64,000 nt of DNA. Origin: a bacterium. Its GTDB lineage: Bacteria; Myxococcota_A; Bradymonadia; UBA7976; UBA1532. Shown here one piece after another: positions 33,705 to 45,434 of the stretch. Position numbers and translations under genes: made by a program. Position 1 is the stretch's first letter. Each line of letters starts with the position of its first letter. Location of the stretch: positions 1 through 64,000 of the forward strand of contig JAUHYW010000030.1 in NCBI GenBank assembly GCA_030426085.1. Reading direction: 5' to 3'. Under the pieces are notes generated by a model. The model worked only from the letters and a program-made list of their open reading frames with translations. It was not told where the DNA came from and did not search any database.

Positions 33705-34859
33705 ATGCACCCCCACCGCCTCCCGCTGCTCGCGCTCGCCGCCTGCGCCCTCGCCTGCGAAGCCGCCGGGCCGCTGCCGGCCTCCGACGCCGGCCGGACC
33801 CCCGATGTGACCGTCGACCGCGCGCTGCCCGCCCCCGACCTCACCCCGGCCTGCCCCGACGCCGACGAGGACGGCGTGCGCCGGGCGGACTGCGTCGAGC
33901 CGGGCCGCCTCGCCGACTGCGACGACGACGACCCGCTCATCCGCCCGGGGGCCTCCGACCCCTGCGGGGACGGCGTCGACCAGGACTGCGACGGGGCCGA
34001 TACGATGTGCCCGGTGGGCTGCACCCCCAACGCCGACCTCGCCCCGTGCGACGAGGTGGACGACGACTGCGACGGCAGCACCGACGAGTGCGCCCCGGGC
34101 CAGCGATGCCAGGACGCGGTGTGCGTGGCGGCCCCCGGCGAGGTGTGCAGCGACGCGGTCGCCTGCGCCCGGGGGTCGGACTGCATCGACGGGGCCTGCG
34201 TGCCCATCGAGCCGGGCGGGCTGTGCGCGGCGGACCGGGACTGCCCGGTGCACGCCTTCTGCGGGCTCAACGCGCTGTGCGACGAGTTCGACCCCCGGTG
34301 CTACGGGCTCCAGGGCAGCCGGTGCGTCGAGCCGTGCGACTGCGGCGGGATGTGGGTCTGCGGGGCCGACATCGGCCACTGCGCCCGGTGCCTGTTCGAC
34401 GGCCAGTGCGACGGGGCCTCGGCGTGCACCCCCGGCGGGCTGTGCGCCGTGCCCACCGCGCTCGGCGGCGAGGGCGAGGCGCTCGACCGGCTGCTGGCGG
34501 TGCTGCTCGACTGCCGGGCGACCCACGGGGCGGCGGCCAACGCCGAGGGCTGCGCGATCCTGGACACCGGGCGCCTCTTCACCGACGGCGCCGAGATCGG
34601 CGCGATCGAGCGCCCGATCGTGGGCGACGCCCGGGTGTGCGACGCCGTCGCCCTCGCCGGGCGGGGCTATGACGGCGACTCGATCGAGGCCATCCGGGCG
34701 ATGTTCGGCTGCGAGGGCCCGCCGCAGATCACCTGGGAGGCCCCGATCGCCGCCGAGCGCGAGGCGGCGGCCTGCGTCAGCCACCTGCCGCAGTGGAGCC
34801 CGACCCCGGGCGTGATCATCGCCCCCTGCGCGGCGGTGGTCTACGCCCGGGGCCCATGA
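33705..34859 (+). CDS. Cys-rich lipoprotein with MopE-type motifs
   Basis: 384 aa. The lipobox is in LACALAC near residue 17. Residues ~35-130 carry DADEDGVRRADC, CDDDDPLIRPGASD, CGDGVDQDCDG and CDEVDDDCDGSTDE, matching the MopE/Asp-Cys repeat seen sixteen times in the large protein at 19420. Further Cys-rich segments (to ~residue 245) resemble small disulfide modules with CVxxxxCxxGSDC patterns. A C-terminal ~140-residue globular domain has no recognised family. Likely exported and calcium- or metal-binding. The gene stands alone, in front of the lipid-kinase gene. Confidence 0.75.
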   Translation: MHPHRLPLLALAACALACEAAGPLPASDAGRTPDVTVDRALPAPDLTPACPDADEDGVRRADCVEPGRLADCDDDDPLIRPGASDPCGDGVDQDCDGADTMCPVGCTPNADLAPCDEVDDDCDGSTDECAPGQRCQDAVCVAAPGEVCSDAVACARGSDCIDGACVPIEPGGLCAADRDCPVHAFCGLNALCDEFDPRCYGLQGSRCVEPCDCGGMWVCGADIGHCARCLFDGQCDGASACTPGGLCAVPTALGGEGEALDRLLAVLLDCRATHGAAANAEGCAILDTGRLFTDGAEIGAIERPIVGDARVCDAVALAGRGYDGDSIEAIRAMFGCEGPPQITWEAPIAAEREAAACVSHLPQWSPTPGVIIAPCAAVVYARGP

Positions 34860-34926
34860 TTCACAGCCCCCGCGACCGCCATCGGGCGGGCGACATCCGA
34901 TGGGGGTCGACCGCCAGGAGATGCCG

Positions 34927-35808
34927 ATGCCCCGCCCCCTGCTCATCGTCAACCCCCACGCCGGCCAGGGCCGGCGGCAGGCGGCGCTCGACGCGGCCAT
35001 CGAGGCCCGCCCGTGGCTCGACGTCTACCGCTCGTCGTCCGCCGAAGACGCCCGGGAGGCCGCCCGTAAAGCGGTGGCCGGCGGCGTCGAGCGGCTGGCG
35101 GCCGGCGGGGGCGACGGCACCATCCACGACGTCGTCACCGCGGTGGCCGACGCCCCCCCGCCGGCCCTCGGCGTCGTGCCGCTCGGCACCGCCAACGACC
35201 TCGCCAAGACCCTCGGCGTGCCGCTCGACGACCCCGGCGCGGCGCTCGACCTGCTGCGCGACGGCCGTCCCCGCCCGATCGACCTCGCCCGCATGACCGA
35301 CGCCGACGGCACCCGGTGGATGGTCAACGCGGCCAGCGCCGGCTTCACCGAAGAGGTCGAGGCGGCCCTCGACGACGACCTCAAGGCCCGCTGGCAGGCG
35401 CTGGCCTACCTCCGGGCGACGCTCGAGGTGCTGCCCTCGCTGATGTGCGCCTCGCTGACCGTCGAGGTCGACGGCACGGTGCACACCGTCGACGCCTGCG
35501 CCTTCCTCGTGGCCAACGGGCGCTACGCCGGCGGCATGCAGTTCGCCCCCGAGACCGACCCCGCCGACCGCATGCTCGACGTGCTCGCGGTCACCACCGC
35601 CGAGGTCGCCGAGCACTTCCGGCTGGGGGTCGAGCTCGCGCTGGGCCAGCACCTCGAGTCGCCCCACGTCTGGGCCGCCCGGGGCCGCCGCATCCGCATC
35701 GACGGGGTGCCCGCCCGGCGGTTCTCGGTGGACGGCGAGAAGGGGGGCACGACCCCGGCCCGGTTCGAGGTCGTGCCCGGCGCGGTGCGCATGATCGGGT
35801 CGGGTTGA
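34927..35808 (+). CDS. YegS/DAGK-like lipid kinase
   Basis: 293 aa. The N-terminal NADK/DAGK-type catalytic domain shows LLIVNPHAGQGRR (start), GGGDGTIHDV (phosphate-binding Gly-rich loop near residue 64) and PLGTANDLAKTLG near 90. The C-terminal beta-sandwich domain has NAASAGFTEEV, VANGRYAGGMQFAPE and FSVDGEKG, the last containing the conserved Asp-Gly-Glu. Such enzymes phosphorylate diacylglycerol or related lipids in the membrane. The ATG at 34927 is favoured over 34921 because the AGGAG site ends right before the first ATG and is 6 bases from the second. Confidence 0.88.
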   Translation: MPRPLLIVNPHAGQGRRQAALDAAIEARPWLDVYRSSSAEDAREAARKAVAGGVERLAAGGGDGTIHDVVTAVADAPPPALGVVPLGTANDLAKTLGVPLDDPGAALDLLRDGRPRPIDLARMTDADGTRWMVNAASAGFTEEVEAALDDDLKARWQALAYLRATLEVLPSLMCASLTVEVDGTVHTVDACAFLVANGRYAGGMQFAPETDPADRMLDVLAVTTAEVAEHFRLGVELALGQHLESPHVWAARGRRIRIDGVPARRFSVDGEKGGTTPARFEVVPGAVRMIGSG

Positions 35809-35832
35809 ATCGGGCCGGAGCGAGCCGCGCGC

Positions 35833-36531
35833 TCAGCGGGCGATGGCGCCCGGCGGCTGGCGGTGATAGCGCCGATTCTGGCGGATGTAGGCGCTGAAGA
35901 CGTCCCCCGGCGTCGCATCGAAGGCCGGAGGCCCCGGCGGCGCCCGGCGCAGCGCCTCGAGCGCGGACCCCGCCCGGCGGGTGCCGGACCACGCCAGCCC
36001 GAACAGCGCCGCCCGGGCCCTGATCTCGGAGCGCCGCCGGCGGGCCGAGGGCGGGGTCGACCCGTCCGTCACCCGCCGGGTGTGCCACCAGCCGGGATCG
36101 GCCCGCTCGGTCAGCGCCGCGACCACCGCCTCGATGCGGGCGGTGTCGTCGCTCTGGCGCACCGCCAGCCCCAGCCCGGCGAGCAGGGCGTCGGCCTCGA
36201 GGTCGGACTCGCTCCGCTCGGCCACCCGCTCGATGGCCTCGAGCAGCAGCGGCTCGGCGTGCGGATCACCATGGGCCCCGAGCACCAGCGCCGCGTTGCC
36301 CCAGCACCCGCGCCAGTCGTCGCTCGACAGCACCCCCCGGGCCGCCTTGGGCGTGCGGGCGTCGCTGCGCCGCTGCATCAGCCGCAGCGCGTCGTCGAAG
36401 TCGGCCCCCTGCACCGCGCAGAACCACGGCGCCTCGTCGGGCACCGGGTGCGCGCTGCAGCCGAGGGCCAGCAGCGCCAGGGTCACCAGGGCGAGGCGGA
36501 CGGCTCGGGGGCGGGCGGATCGGGATCGCAT
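35833..36531 (-). CDS. Helical lipoprotein of unknown function
   Basis: 232 aa. A basic N-terminus (MRSRSARPRA) is followed by a hydrophobic core and the lipobox LALGC near residue 25. The mature part (residues 26-232) is mostly helical and Ala/Arg/Leu-rich with pairs of helices such as PLLLEAIERVAERSESDLEA, which suggests HEAT- or TPR-like repeats but no clear consensus. The C-terminal ~40 residues are Pro/Arg/His-rich. It is convergent with the lipid-kinase gene and divergent from the FAD oxidoreductase gene. No family recognised. Confidence 0.65.
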   Translation of the reverse strand: MRSRSARPRAVRLALVTLALLALGCSAHPVPDEAPWFCAVQGADFDDALRLMQRRSDARTPKAARGVLSSDDWRGCWGNAALVLGAHGDPHAEPLLLEAIERVAERSESDLEADALLAGLGLAVRQSDDTARIEAVVAALTERADPGWWHTRRVTDGSTPPSARRRRSEIRARAALFGLAWSGTRRAGSALEALRRAPPGPPAFDATPGDVFSAYIRQNRRYHRQPPGAIAR

Positions 36532-36642
36532 CGTTCTGATCTACCGCTCTCGGGCGCGGGGCGCCAGTGAAGCGACGCGGGGCGATTGCCGATCGAGGGT
36601 CGTTCGCGATACCGATGGGCGTGCAGTCCGAGCGGAGCGTGC

Positions 36643-37902
36643 ATGGCGGCGGCCGAGCATTTCGACGTGGTGGTGGTGGGGCGGTCCCTGGCGGGCCTGC
36701 TCACCGCGGCCCTGCTCGCGAAGCGCAAGTTCCGGGTGGCGGTCATCGACTGCGCCGGCGCGCCCCCGCTCGAGCGCCCGCCGCTCTTCGGCGACACCGC
36801 GAAGCTGGTGGTGCGGGTGCTCGACGAGCTGGGCCTGCAACACAGCATGCGCACCCGCCTCGAGGGCGCCTGGCGCCCGGTGACCCTGGCCCTGCCCGAC
36901 CGCCGCTTCGTGCTGCCCGCCGACGAGGGCGCCCGGGGCCGCGAGCTGGGCGAGGTGCTGCCCGGGCGGGTCGACCCGCTGCTCGACGTCTTCGGGCGCA
37001 TCGAGCGCTACGGCCCCAGCCTCGACCCGCTGCTCGACGGCGACGCCCCGCTGCCCGAGGCCGGCTGGCGGGCGAAGCGGGCCTGGAATCGGACCTGGGA
37101 GGGCGTCTCCGCCGCCCGGCTCGTCGACCGCCTGCCGTGGAGCGACGACCCGCTGGTGCGCATGACGCTGCGGGCCCTGCTGCGCGCCGCCGGCCAGACC
37201 GACGACGCCGAGGGCCCGATGACCGTGCGCGCCGTGCGGGCCCTGTGGCACCTGACCCACGGCGTCGTGCCCATGCGCGGCGGGCGGGCCGGATTCGCCC
37301 GCATGGTCTCGGAGAAGCTCGACGTGCTCGGGGGCCACATCGAGGGCCGGCGCGCCGCCGACGCGCTGAGCGTGCGCCGGCGGCGGGTCGAAGCGATCGT
37401 CACCGCCGACGACCGCCGCATCGGGGCCGACGTGGTGGTGCTCGCCGGCGGCGAACCCGACCTGGCCCGGCTGTGGCCCGACGCCCCACCCCACACCTCG
37501 CTGCCCGGCCGGCGCATGGGCCTGCGCCTCGCCGCCGCCGACCGCCCCGCCGACCTGCGCGACCCCTGCGGCTGGATCGCCGAGCCCGGCGGCCCGGCCC
37601 ACCTCGTGCGGGTCGCCGGCGACCGGCTCGTGCTCTCGTGGCAGGGCGGCGGCACCCCGCCCCTGGCCCGGCTGCTGCCCTACGCCCGCCCCGAAGGCGT
37701 CGAGACCGCCGCGGTCCCCTACCCCGCCCCGGGCGACGACCCGCTGGCGCTGCTCACCCGCCCGATCCGGGGCCCGCTGAAGAACCTGCTCTTCGTCGGC
37801 GAGTGGATCCTGCCCGGTCTGGGCCTCGAAGGGGCCTGCTTCACCGCGTGGCACGCCGCCGCCGCCGCCGAGCGCATCGGGCCCCGCAAGCGCCGCGGAT
37901 GA
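36643..37902 (+). CDS. FAD-dependent oxidoreductase (phytoene desaturase / amine oxidase-like)
   Basis: 419 aa. The ATG at 36643 puts the dinucleotide-binding fold at the start (FDVVVVGRSLAGLLTAALLA, GxSxxG variant with Arg9/Ser) and the acidic end of beta-2 in VAVIDCAG. A C-terminal FAD-binding segment is visible in KNLLFVGEWILPGLGLEGA, the usual last Rossmann contact of carotenoid desaturase/protoporphyrinogen-oxidase-type proteins. The central domain is divergent, with RMTLRALLRAA and MRGGRAGFARM, matching the PMRGG substrate-domain marker. Substrate unknown; carotenoid or isoprenoid modification is plausible. It overlaps no gene, and the HU/IHF gene follows after ~135 bases. Confidence 0.8.
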   Translation: MAAAEHFDVVVVGRSLAGLLTAALLAKRKFRVAVIDCAGAPPLERPPLFGDTAKLVVRVLDELGLQHSMRTRLEGAWRPVTLALPDRRFVLPADEGARGRELGEVLPGRVDPLLDVFGRIERYGPSLDPLLDGDAPLPEAGWRAKRAWNRTWEGVSAARLVDRLPWSDDPLVRMTLRALLRAAGQTDDAEGPMTVRAVRALWHLTHGVVPMRGGRAGFARMVSEKLDVLGGHIEGRRAADALSVRRRRVEAIVTADDRRIGADVVVLAGGEPDLARLWPDAPPHTSLPGRRMGLRLAAADRPADLRDPCGWIAEPGGPAHLVRVAGDRLVLSWQGGGTPPLARLLPYARPEGVETAAVPYPAPGDDPLALLTRPIRGPLKNLLFVGEWILPGLGLEGACFTAWHAAAAAERIGPRKRRG

Positions 37903-38038
37903 CGCCGCGGATGACGCCGTCGGCGCACCGGTCCGAGACGGGCGTTGCCAATGAACTCCGATGGTTACATCATTGCCCCGTCCCGCAGCGGTCACGCCGC
38001 AGCGGCCGGCATCGAACCGCCAGCCCGAGGATGCACCG

Positions 38039-38320
38039 ATGACCAGAGGCGAGCTCATCGAGCGGGTCGCCCGAGAGTGCCAGATCAACCTCAAGCAGGC
38101 CGAGATCGTGGTCAGCACCATCTTCCGGGCCATGAGCGAGACCCTCGCCGACGGCGGCCGGGTCGAGATCCGGGGCTTCGGCTCATTCGAAGTGCGGGCC
38201 TACGCCGCCTACAAGGGCCGCAACCCCAAGACCGGCCGCGAGGTCATGGTCGGGCCCAAGAAGGCCCCGTTCTTCAAGACCGGCAAAGAGCTGCGCGAGC
38301 GCATCAACGGCGAGGGCTGA
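38039..38320 (+). CDS. HU/IHF-family nucleoid DNA-binding protein
   Basis: 93 aa. It has the full HU/IHF fold: N-terminal helices (TRGELIERVARECQINLKQA), VEIRGFGSFEVRAYAAYKGR forming the beta-arm base, then GRNPKTGREVMV with the Pro-containing DNA-intercalating tip and KKAPFFKTGKELRERIN at the C-terminus. IHF-type features (GFGSFEVR, Arg-rich) suggest an IHF-like homodimer, but HU cannot be excluded. The ATG at 38039 is chosen; an upstream in-frame GTG would add 26 low-similarity residues. dnaE starts 46 bases downstream in the same direction. Confidence 0.93.
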   Translation: MTRGELIERVARECQINLKQAEIVVSTIFRAMSETLADGGRVEIRGFGSFEVRAYAAYKGRNPKTGREVMVGPKKAPFFKTGKELRERINGEG

Positions 38321-38366
38321 GCCCCGCCCCGCCCGACCCATCGACCCCAGCCGAGGCCCACCACAC

Positions 38367-41905
<3,539 letters not shown>

Positions 41906-41906
<1 letters not shown>

Positions 41907-42628
41907 TGGCGACGCTCGAAGCCCCCCGACCGCACTTCCTGCCGGCCGACGTCGACCACCTCATCGCCACCAGCCCCTACATGGCGCTGGCCCGCGAGCG
42001 CCGGGCCGTCCGATTCCTGGAGGCGCAGATCGACGCCGGCCGGGAGTGCCGGGCGACGCTGCTCGACTACCCCGCGTGCGCCATCGAGCCCCTCGAGTTC
42101 TTCTACACCTGCCTGCACAGCCTGGGCGCCTTCGGCCCGGCCCTCTTCGCCGACCTGACCGCCGGCACCTGGCGGGGCGTCGTGTGGGCCTCGTGGCTGG
42201 CGCTCCTGCGACCGCACCCGACCCTGCGCCCGCCGCTGGCGCGGCTCCTCGCCGCGCGGGGGCCCGCGCTGCCCCACAACCGCTGGCTCATCGAAGCCGC
42301 GGCGAGGGCCGCGAGCGGGCGCGACGACGACGCACCCATCGCGCGGGCCGCGGAGACCATCCGGGCCCTGCTGGCCCCCGTCCCGGCGCCGGCGACGCCC
42401 ATCCGACGCGTCCCCGACGACGCCGAGCGCGCGCTCATCGCCACCGAGGCCCGCCGCGTCGGCGCGATCTACCGGGTGAGCGGCGCGCAGGCGGCGCGCG
42501 CCGCGATCGAGGCGAGCCCGGCCCGAACATGGTGGACGCCCTACCCGGCCTGGGCCGCCGCCTGGAAGGCCGCCGGTCGGCCCACGGCGTGGCCCTGCCG
42601 CCTCCAGGCGGCACACCCCGACCCCTGA
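41906..42628 (+). CDS. Hypothetical Ala/Arg-rich protein coupled to dnaE
   Basis: 240 aa, unrecognised. It begins at ATG overlapping the dnaE TGA (TGATG), so translation is probably coupled. It is cytoplasmic, helical and Ala/Arg-rich, with Trp/Tyr concentrated near the end (TWWTPYPAWAAAWKAAG). A conserved-looking segment YPACAIEPLEFFYTCLHSLG lies near residues 51-70. The GC content matches that of its chromosomal neighbours, and it marks the last clearly core-like gene before the accessory island. Confidence 0.55.
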
Positions 42629-42737
42629 GCCGAGGCGCCCGAGCCGGCCCGGCGGCGCTTCATTTCGAGATTCTGCGCAACAACCGCTCCGGCTGATCGA
42701 TGAGGTCTTCGAGACCACGATGTGCTCGGAGGCCGCG

Positions 42738-43679
42738 ATGCCCCGCCCGCTGATGTTCGTCCCCCGGCCCTGGACCCCGTTCGAAATCACGATGCGCTGC
42801 ATGCACAGCCGCCTGCTGATGCGGCCGGGCGACGAATGCAGCCGGCGGGTGCTGGGCGTGATCGGGCGGGCGCTGGAGCTGTACGGCGCGCATGTGCACC
42901 TGTACTTCGCGGGGGGCACGAGCAACCACCTGCACATCGTGGGGGCGTTCGAGAGCGCCGAGTGGAAAGCGCGGTTCAAGTGCCACATCAAGGCCAACAT
43001 CTCGAAGGAGCTGGGCGAGCTGTTCGACTGGCCGGGCAGCTATTGGGACCGGCGCACGCGGGACATCGCGATCCTGGATGACGGGGCCTTGGCGGATCGG
43101 CTGGCTTACCTGGCTGCGCACGGGGTGAAAGAGGGTCTGGTCGAGACCCCGGGTTGCTGGCCCGGGATCCAGTGGGTGCGGGCGGTGACGGAGGGCCGGC
43201 CGCTGGTGGGGGTGTGGTACGACCGCAGCCGGCTGTGTGCGTTGCGGCAGCGGTGGGCGCAGGGCGGGCGGCGCGGCCCGAAGCCGACGCTGGGGGACGT
43301 GGCGCTGCGCAAGGTGGTGCGGCTGACGCCGCCGCCGATGTGGGCCGGGTTGGGAGAGGACGTGCTGCGGGCGAAGTGGGTCGAGCTGGTGGAGCTGGCG
43401 GTGGAGCGGCATCCGGCGCCGTGGCCCACCCGGGTGGTGGGGGCGGCGGCGCTGGTGGAGGCGGACCCGCATACCCGGCCGCCGCGCACGAAGACGTCGC
43501 CGGCGCCGCGGGTGCATACGCGGTGCAAGGCGTTGCGGAAGGCGTGGGGCGAGGCGTACAGCGCGTTCGTAGAGGCGTACCGGGCGGCGCTGCACGCGCT
43601 GCGGGAGGGGTGGGGGGCGGTGGGGTTCCCGGAGGAGGGTTGCCGGCCGGCGGTGCTGCTGCCGGAGGCGGGCGGGTAG
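42738..43679 (+). CDS. REP-associated tyrosine transposase-like (Y1, HUH) protein
   Basis: 313 aa; ATG at 42738, six bases after a GGAGG site. The HUH metal motif is NHLHIVG near residue 58 and the catalytic Tyr is probably that of LADRLAYLAAHGVKEGLVE, matching the layout of IS200-type/RAYT transposases. The C-terminal ~150 residues are an Arg/Ala-rich extension with an RRGPKPTLGD basic patch, which is absent from minimal Y1 enzymes and suggests DNA binding. It stands alone with no flanking inverted repeats that I can see. Clusters of short GGTGCCNGGCACC palindromes lie on its right within 4 kb, so it may mobilise or maintain them. Note: RAYT membership is inferred from motif spacing. Confidence 0.78.
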   Translation: MPRPLMFVPRPWTPFEITMRCMHSRLLMRPGDECSRRVLGVIGRALELYGAHVHLYFAGGTSNHLHIVGAFESAEWKARFKCHIKANISKELGELFDWPGSYWDRRTRDIAILDDGALADRLAYLAAHGVKEGLVETPGCWPGIQWVRAVTEGRPLVGVWYDRSRLCALRQRWAQGGRRGPKPTLGDVALRKVVRLTPPPMWAGLGEDVLRAKWVELVELAVERHPAPWPTRVVGAAALVEADPHTRPPRTKTSPAPRVHTRCKALRKAWGEAYSAFVEAYRAALHALREGWGAVGFPEEGCRPAVLLPEAGG

Positions 43680-44033
43680 CGCGCGGCGGGCTCGCGCAAG
43701 CGTGAGCAGGATGCGGGTTGGCGGGGCGCCGGGGTCGGGCGTGTGGGGGAAGTACGTTCAGGGCGCATGTGTAGGCGCCGTCAGGCAGCGGAGGTGGTGT
43801 CCCGTGGTGGCCGGGGAGGGGCCAGATAGCCGAGTTCGATACTTGCCTACCCCTCTTCTCGGTACCGCGTCCTCTACCTTCATGAGATGGTTGGCACCCC
43901 AGCACCACCGCACCCCATTCCGGCACCCCATTCCGGCGTACGAGACGGCCCTGGAAGGCGGGCAGGATGCGCTGCTGACGCATGTGCTCGAGCGGCGGGC
44001 CCTGATCCTCGACCTGCATCCAGGGTGGGCAGA
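43680..44033. other. 354-bp gap after the RAYT-like gene
   Basis: I see no supported gene. It contains a perfect 13-bp direct duplication of CACCCCATTCCGG (43911-43936). A plus-strand frame reading LLTHVLERRALILDLHPGW looks protein-like and may be a remnant of an eroded gene, but no start or family is evident. Confidence 0.5.
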
Positions 44034-44450
44034 TCACATGCCCAGGGACTCCAAGTACTCGGCGATGACCGCGACCGCCTTGTTGGTGTTGCCCTGGGAG
44101 CGACCTTCGACGGTGTGCCCGACCACGACCGCCGTCCTGGACTTCTGCGCCGTGATCGCGCCCTCACCCTTCTTCTTGCCGAGCACCATCCCGTCTTCGC
44201 CCCTCAGGAACTGGTACCTGACCCCCCCAGCCCGGATCCCAGCGGCCTGGAGAACCGAGAAATCTCCGCTCTTCAGCGCTGCGGCGAGGTACGACCCCTC
44301 CGCCTGGGTCAACTCCCAGCTGCTCGGGTGGGCGCCCGACGTCCAGGGCGAGCCATCGAGCCCGATGATGCATGCGCGGTCACATGCCGGCTGCCCGGAG
44401 GCATCTCTCGACTGTCCGATCAGATTGTCGATGTAGCTATCCCAAGACAT
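44034..44450 (-). CDS. Eukaryote-type profilin
   Basis: 138 aa, preceded by GGGGAGG. The full-length sequence follows the profilin fold from end to end: MSWDSYIDNLIG with W3 and Y6 in the polyproline-binding positions, IIGLDGSPWTSG near residues 28-39, AGGVRYQFLRGEDGMVLGKK in the central beta-sheet, GEGAITAQKSRTAVVVG and the C-terminal helix AVIAEYLESLGM with Y132 and the normal terminal Gly-Met. This order, plus the normal ~130-140 aa length, matches eukaryotic (amoeba/plant) profilins, which bind actin and polyproline. Bacterial profilins are rare. No actin-like gene is in the window. Codon use and GC are lower than in neighbours by eye, suggesting transfer. Cytoplasmic; no signal peptide. 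Confidence 0.88.
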   Translation of the reverse strand: MSWDSYIDNLIGQSRDASGQPACDRACIIGLDGSPWTSGAHPSSWELTQAEGSYLAAALKSGDFSVLQAAGIRAGGVRYQFLRGEDGMVLGKKKGEGAITAQKSRTAVVVGHTVEGRSQGNTNKAVAVIAEYLESLGM

Positions 44451-44832
44451 CGCCGCTGAGCCTCCCCGGTGGCAGGGTGAATCGGTCGGGCCACCACCGA
44501 CTGCCGGCCATGATAGAGAAGCGTCTGCCGGACGTCGAGGCAGCTGACTGACCGAGGTGCCTGACCGAGGTGCCCGGCACCACGATCAGCACCACGATCA
44601 GCACCTGACCGAGGTGCCCGGCACCACGATCCAGAGGTGCCCGGCACCACGATCCAGGCCCCGACCCCGCTCGACCGGGTGGATTCGGGCCCGGTGCGCG
44701 AACGGTGCCCGAGGGCGAGGCTGTCGATGGACCCGTTCCACCCCTCACTGTCGTCCCATGCCAGAGAAGTGGAGTACACGTACCGGCCGAACGCGCGCTG
44801 CATGTCGGTCTCCCAACCCGGGCCGGCGTGAT
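44451..44832. other. 382-bp intergenic region with REP-like cluster
   Basis: Between the profilin start and the DUF4240 stop. Its centre is the palindrome cluster at 44549-44660. A minus-strand frame reading MQRAFGRYVYSTSLAWDD from 44803 looks protein-like for about 35 residues and then runs into the repeats; I treat it as a possible gene remnant, not a gene. Confidence 0.45.
44549..44660. repeat. REP-like palindrome cluster 2
   Basis: Three perfect GGTGCCCGGCACC palindromes (44569-44581, 44613-44625, 44636-44648) separated by CACGATCAG/CCAGA-type spacers, plus incomplete copies at the left. The unit is CCGAGGTGCCCGGCACCACG. It shares the core with the clusters at 2.2, 45.3 and 46.2 kb. Confidence 0.88.
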
Positions 44833-45228
44833 TCAGGCGTCGGGCCGCCAGCGACCGAAGCGGTCGGTGCAGGCCATCACGATGTGGCCGGCGAACATCG
44901 GGCGGCGGATGTCTCCGCGGCGGGGGAAGGTGCTCGGATCGGCGAGCGTCGCCCGGTAGCGGGCCTCGCCCTGGGTGATGATCCAGTTGGCGATGAGCTC
45001 GAGCGTCTCGACGGACTCTTCGCGGAGGTCGGGCGCCAGGCCGGCGAAGCAGGACTTCACCAGCGCCTCCATCAACCCCTTGTACTGGCTGTAGACCTCG
45101 CGCAGCGCGGGCTCGTCCAGGTCGGCGAGGGCGGCCACGAACACCTCCGGCCGGCCCTCGGCGGCCTCGATACGGCGCCAGAACCCGGCGGGCACGGTCT
45201 CGATGGTCCAGTGGGGCAGCGGCAGCAT
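44833..45228 (-). CDS. DUF4240-like protein
   Basis: 131 aa, ATG after GAGGAGG. FWRRIEAAEG near the start, a central amphipathic region and NWIITQGEARYRATLADPST at the end match the typical DUF4240 layout (FWxLI opening, xWLIAQGxxxFxxALxDP close). The family has no established molecular role; members are small cytoplasmic proteins often found near toxin-like or Rhs-type genes, which would fit this accessory region, but no such gene is seen next to it. Repeat clusters lie on both sides. Confidence 0.68.
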   Translation of the reverse strand: MLPLPHWTIETVPAGFWRRIEAAEGRPEVFVAALADLDEPALREVYSQYKGLMEALVKSCFAGLAPDLREESVETLELIANWIITQGEARYRATLADPSTFPRRGDIRRPMFAGHIVMACTDRFGRWRPDA

Positions 45229-45238
45229 GGGCCTCCTC

Positions 45239-45372
45239 GACCGAATCCAGATAAGGTGCCCAGATAAGGTGCCCAGATAAGGTGCCCGGCACCTGATCCG
45301 GAATCCAGATAAGGTGCCCGGCACCTGATCCTGATAGCACCTGATCCAGGCAGCACCTGATCCAGGCACCCG
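45239..45372. repeat. REP-like palindrome cluster 3
   Basis: Two perfect GGTGCCCGGCACC palindromes (45281-45293, 45313-45325), each inside CCAGATAAGGTGCCCGGCAC followed by CTGATCC; two truncated AGATAAGGTGCCC copies lie before them and AGCACCTGATCC half-units after. It sits between the DUF4240 start and the next gene's stop. Confidence 0.88.
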
Positions 45373-45434
45373 TGCCTACCAGCGCCACCTCGCCAGGAGT
45401 CCCTGCCTACCAGCGCCACCTCGCCAGGAGTCCC
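45373..45434. repeat. Perfect 31-bp tandem duplication at a gene's 3' end
   Basis: Two direct copies of a 31-bp unit beginning TGCCTACCAGCGCCACCTCG (45373-45403 and 45404-45434). The second copy encodes the final residues and stop of the lipoprotein gene at 45407-45973; the first is its downstream duplicate, adjoining the palindrome cluster. Confidence 0.85.

Noticed and set aside
43960-44035. LLTHVLERRALILDLHPGW frame as part of a gene
   Set aside because: No start or continuation on either side, and the frame then runs antisense into the profilin gene.
44705-44805. A short gene reading MQRAFGRYVYSTSLAWDD
   Set aside because: It runs into the palindrome cluster, has no family match I can recognise and no ribosome-binding site; kept only as a possible remnant.
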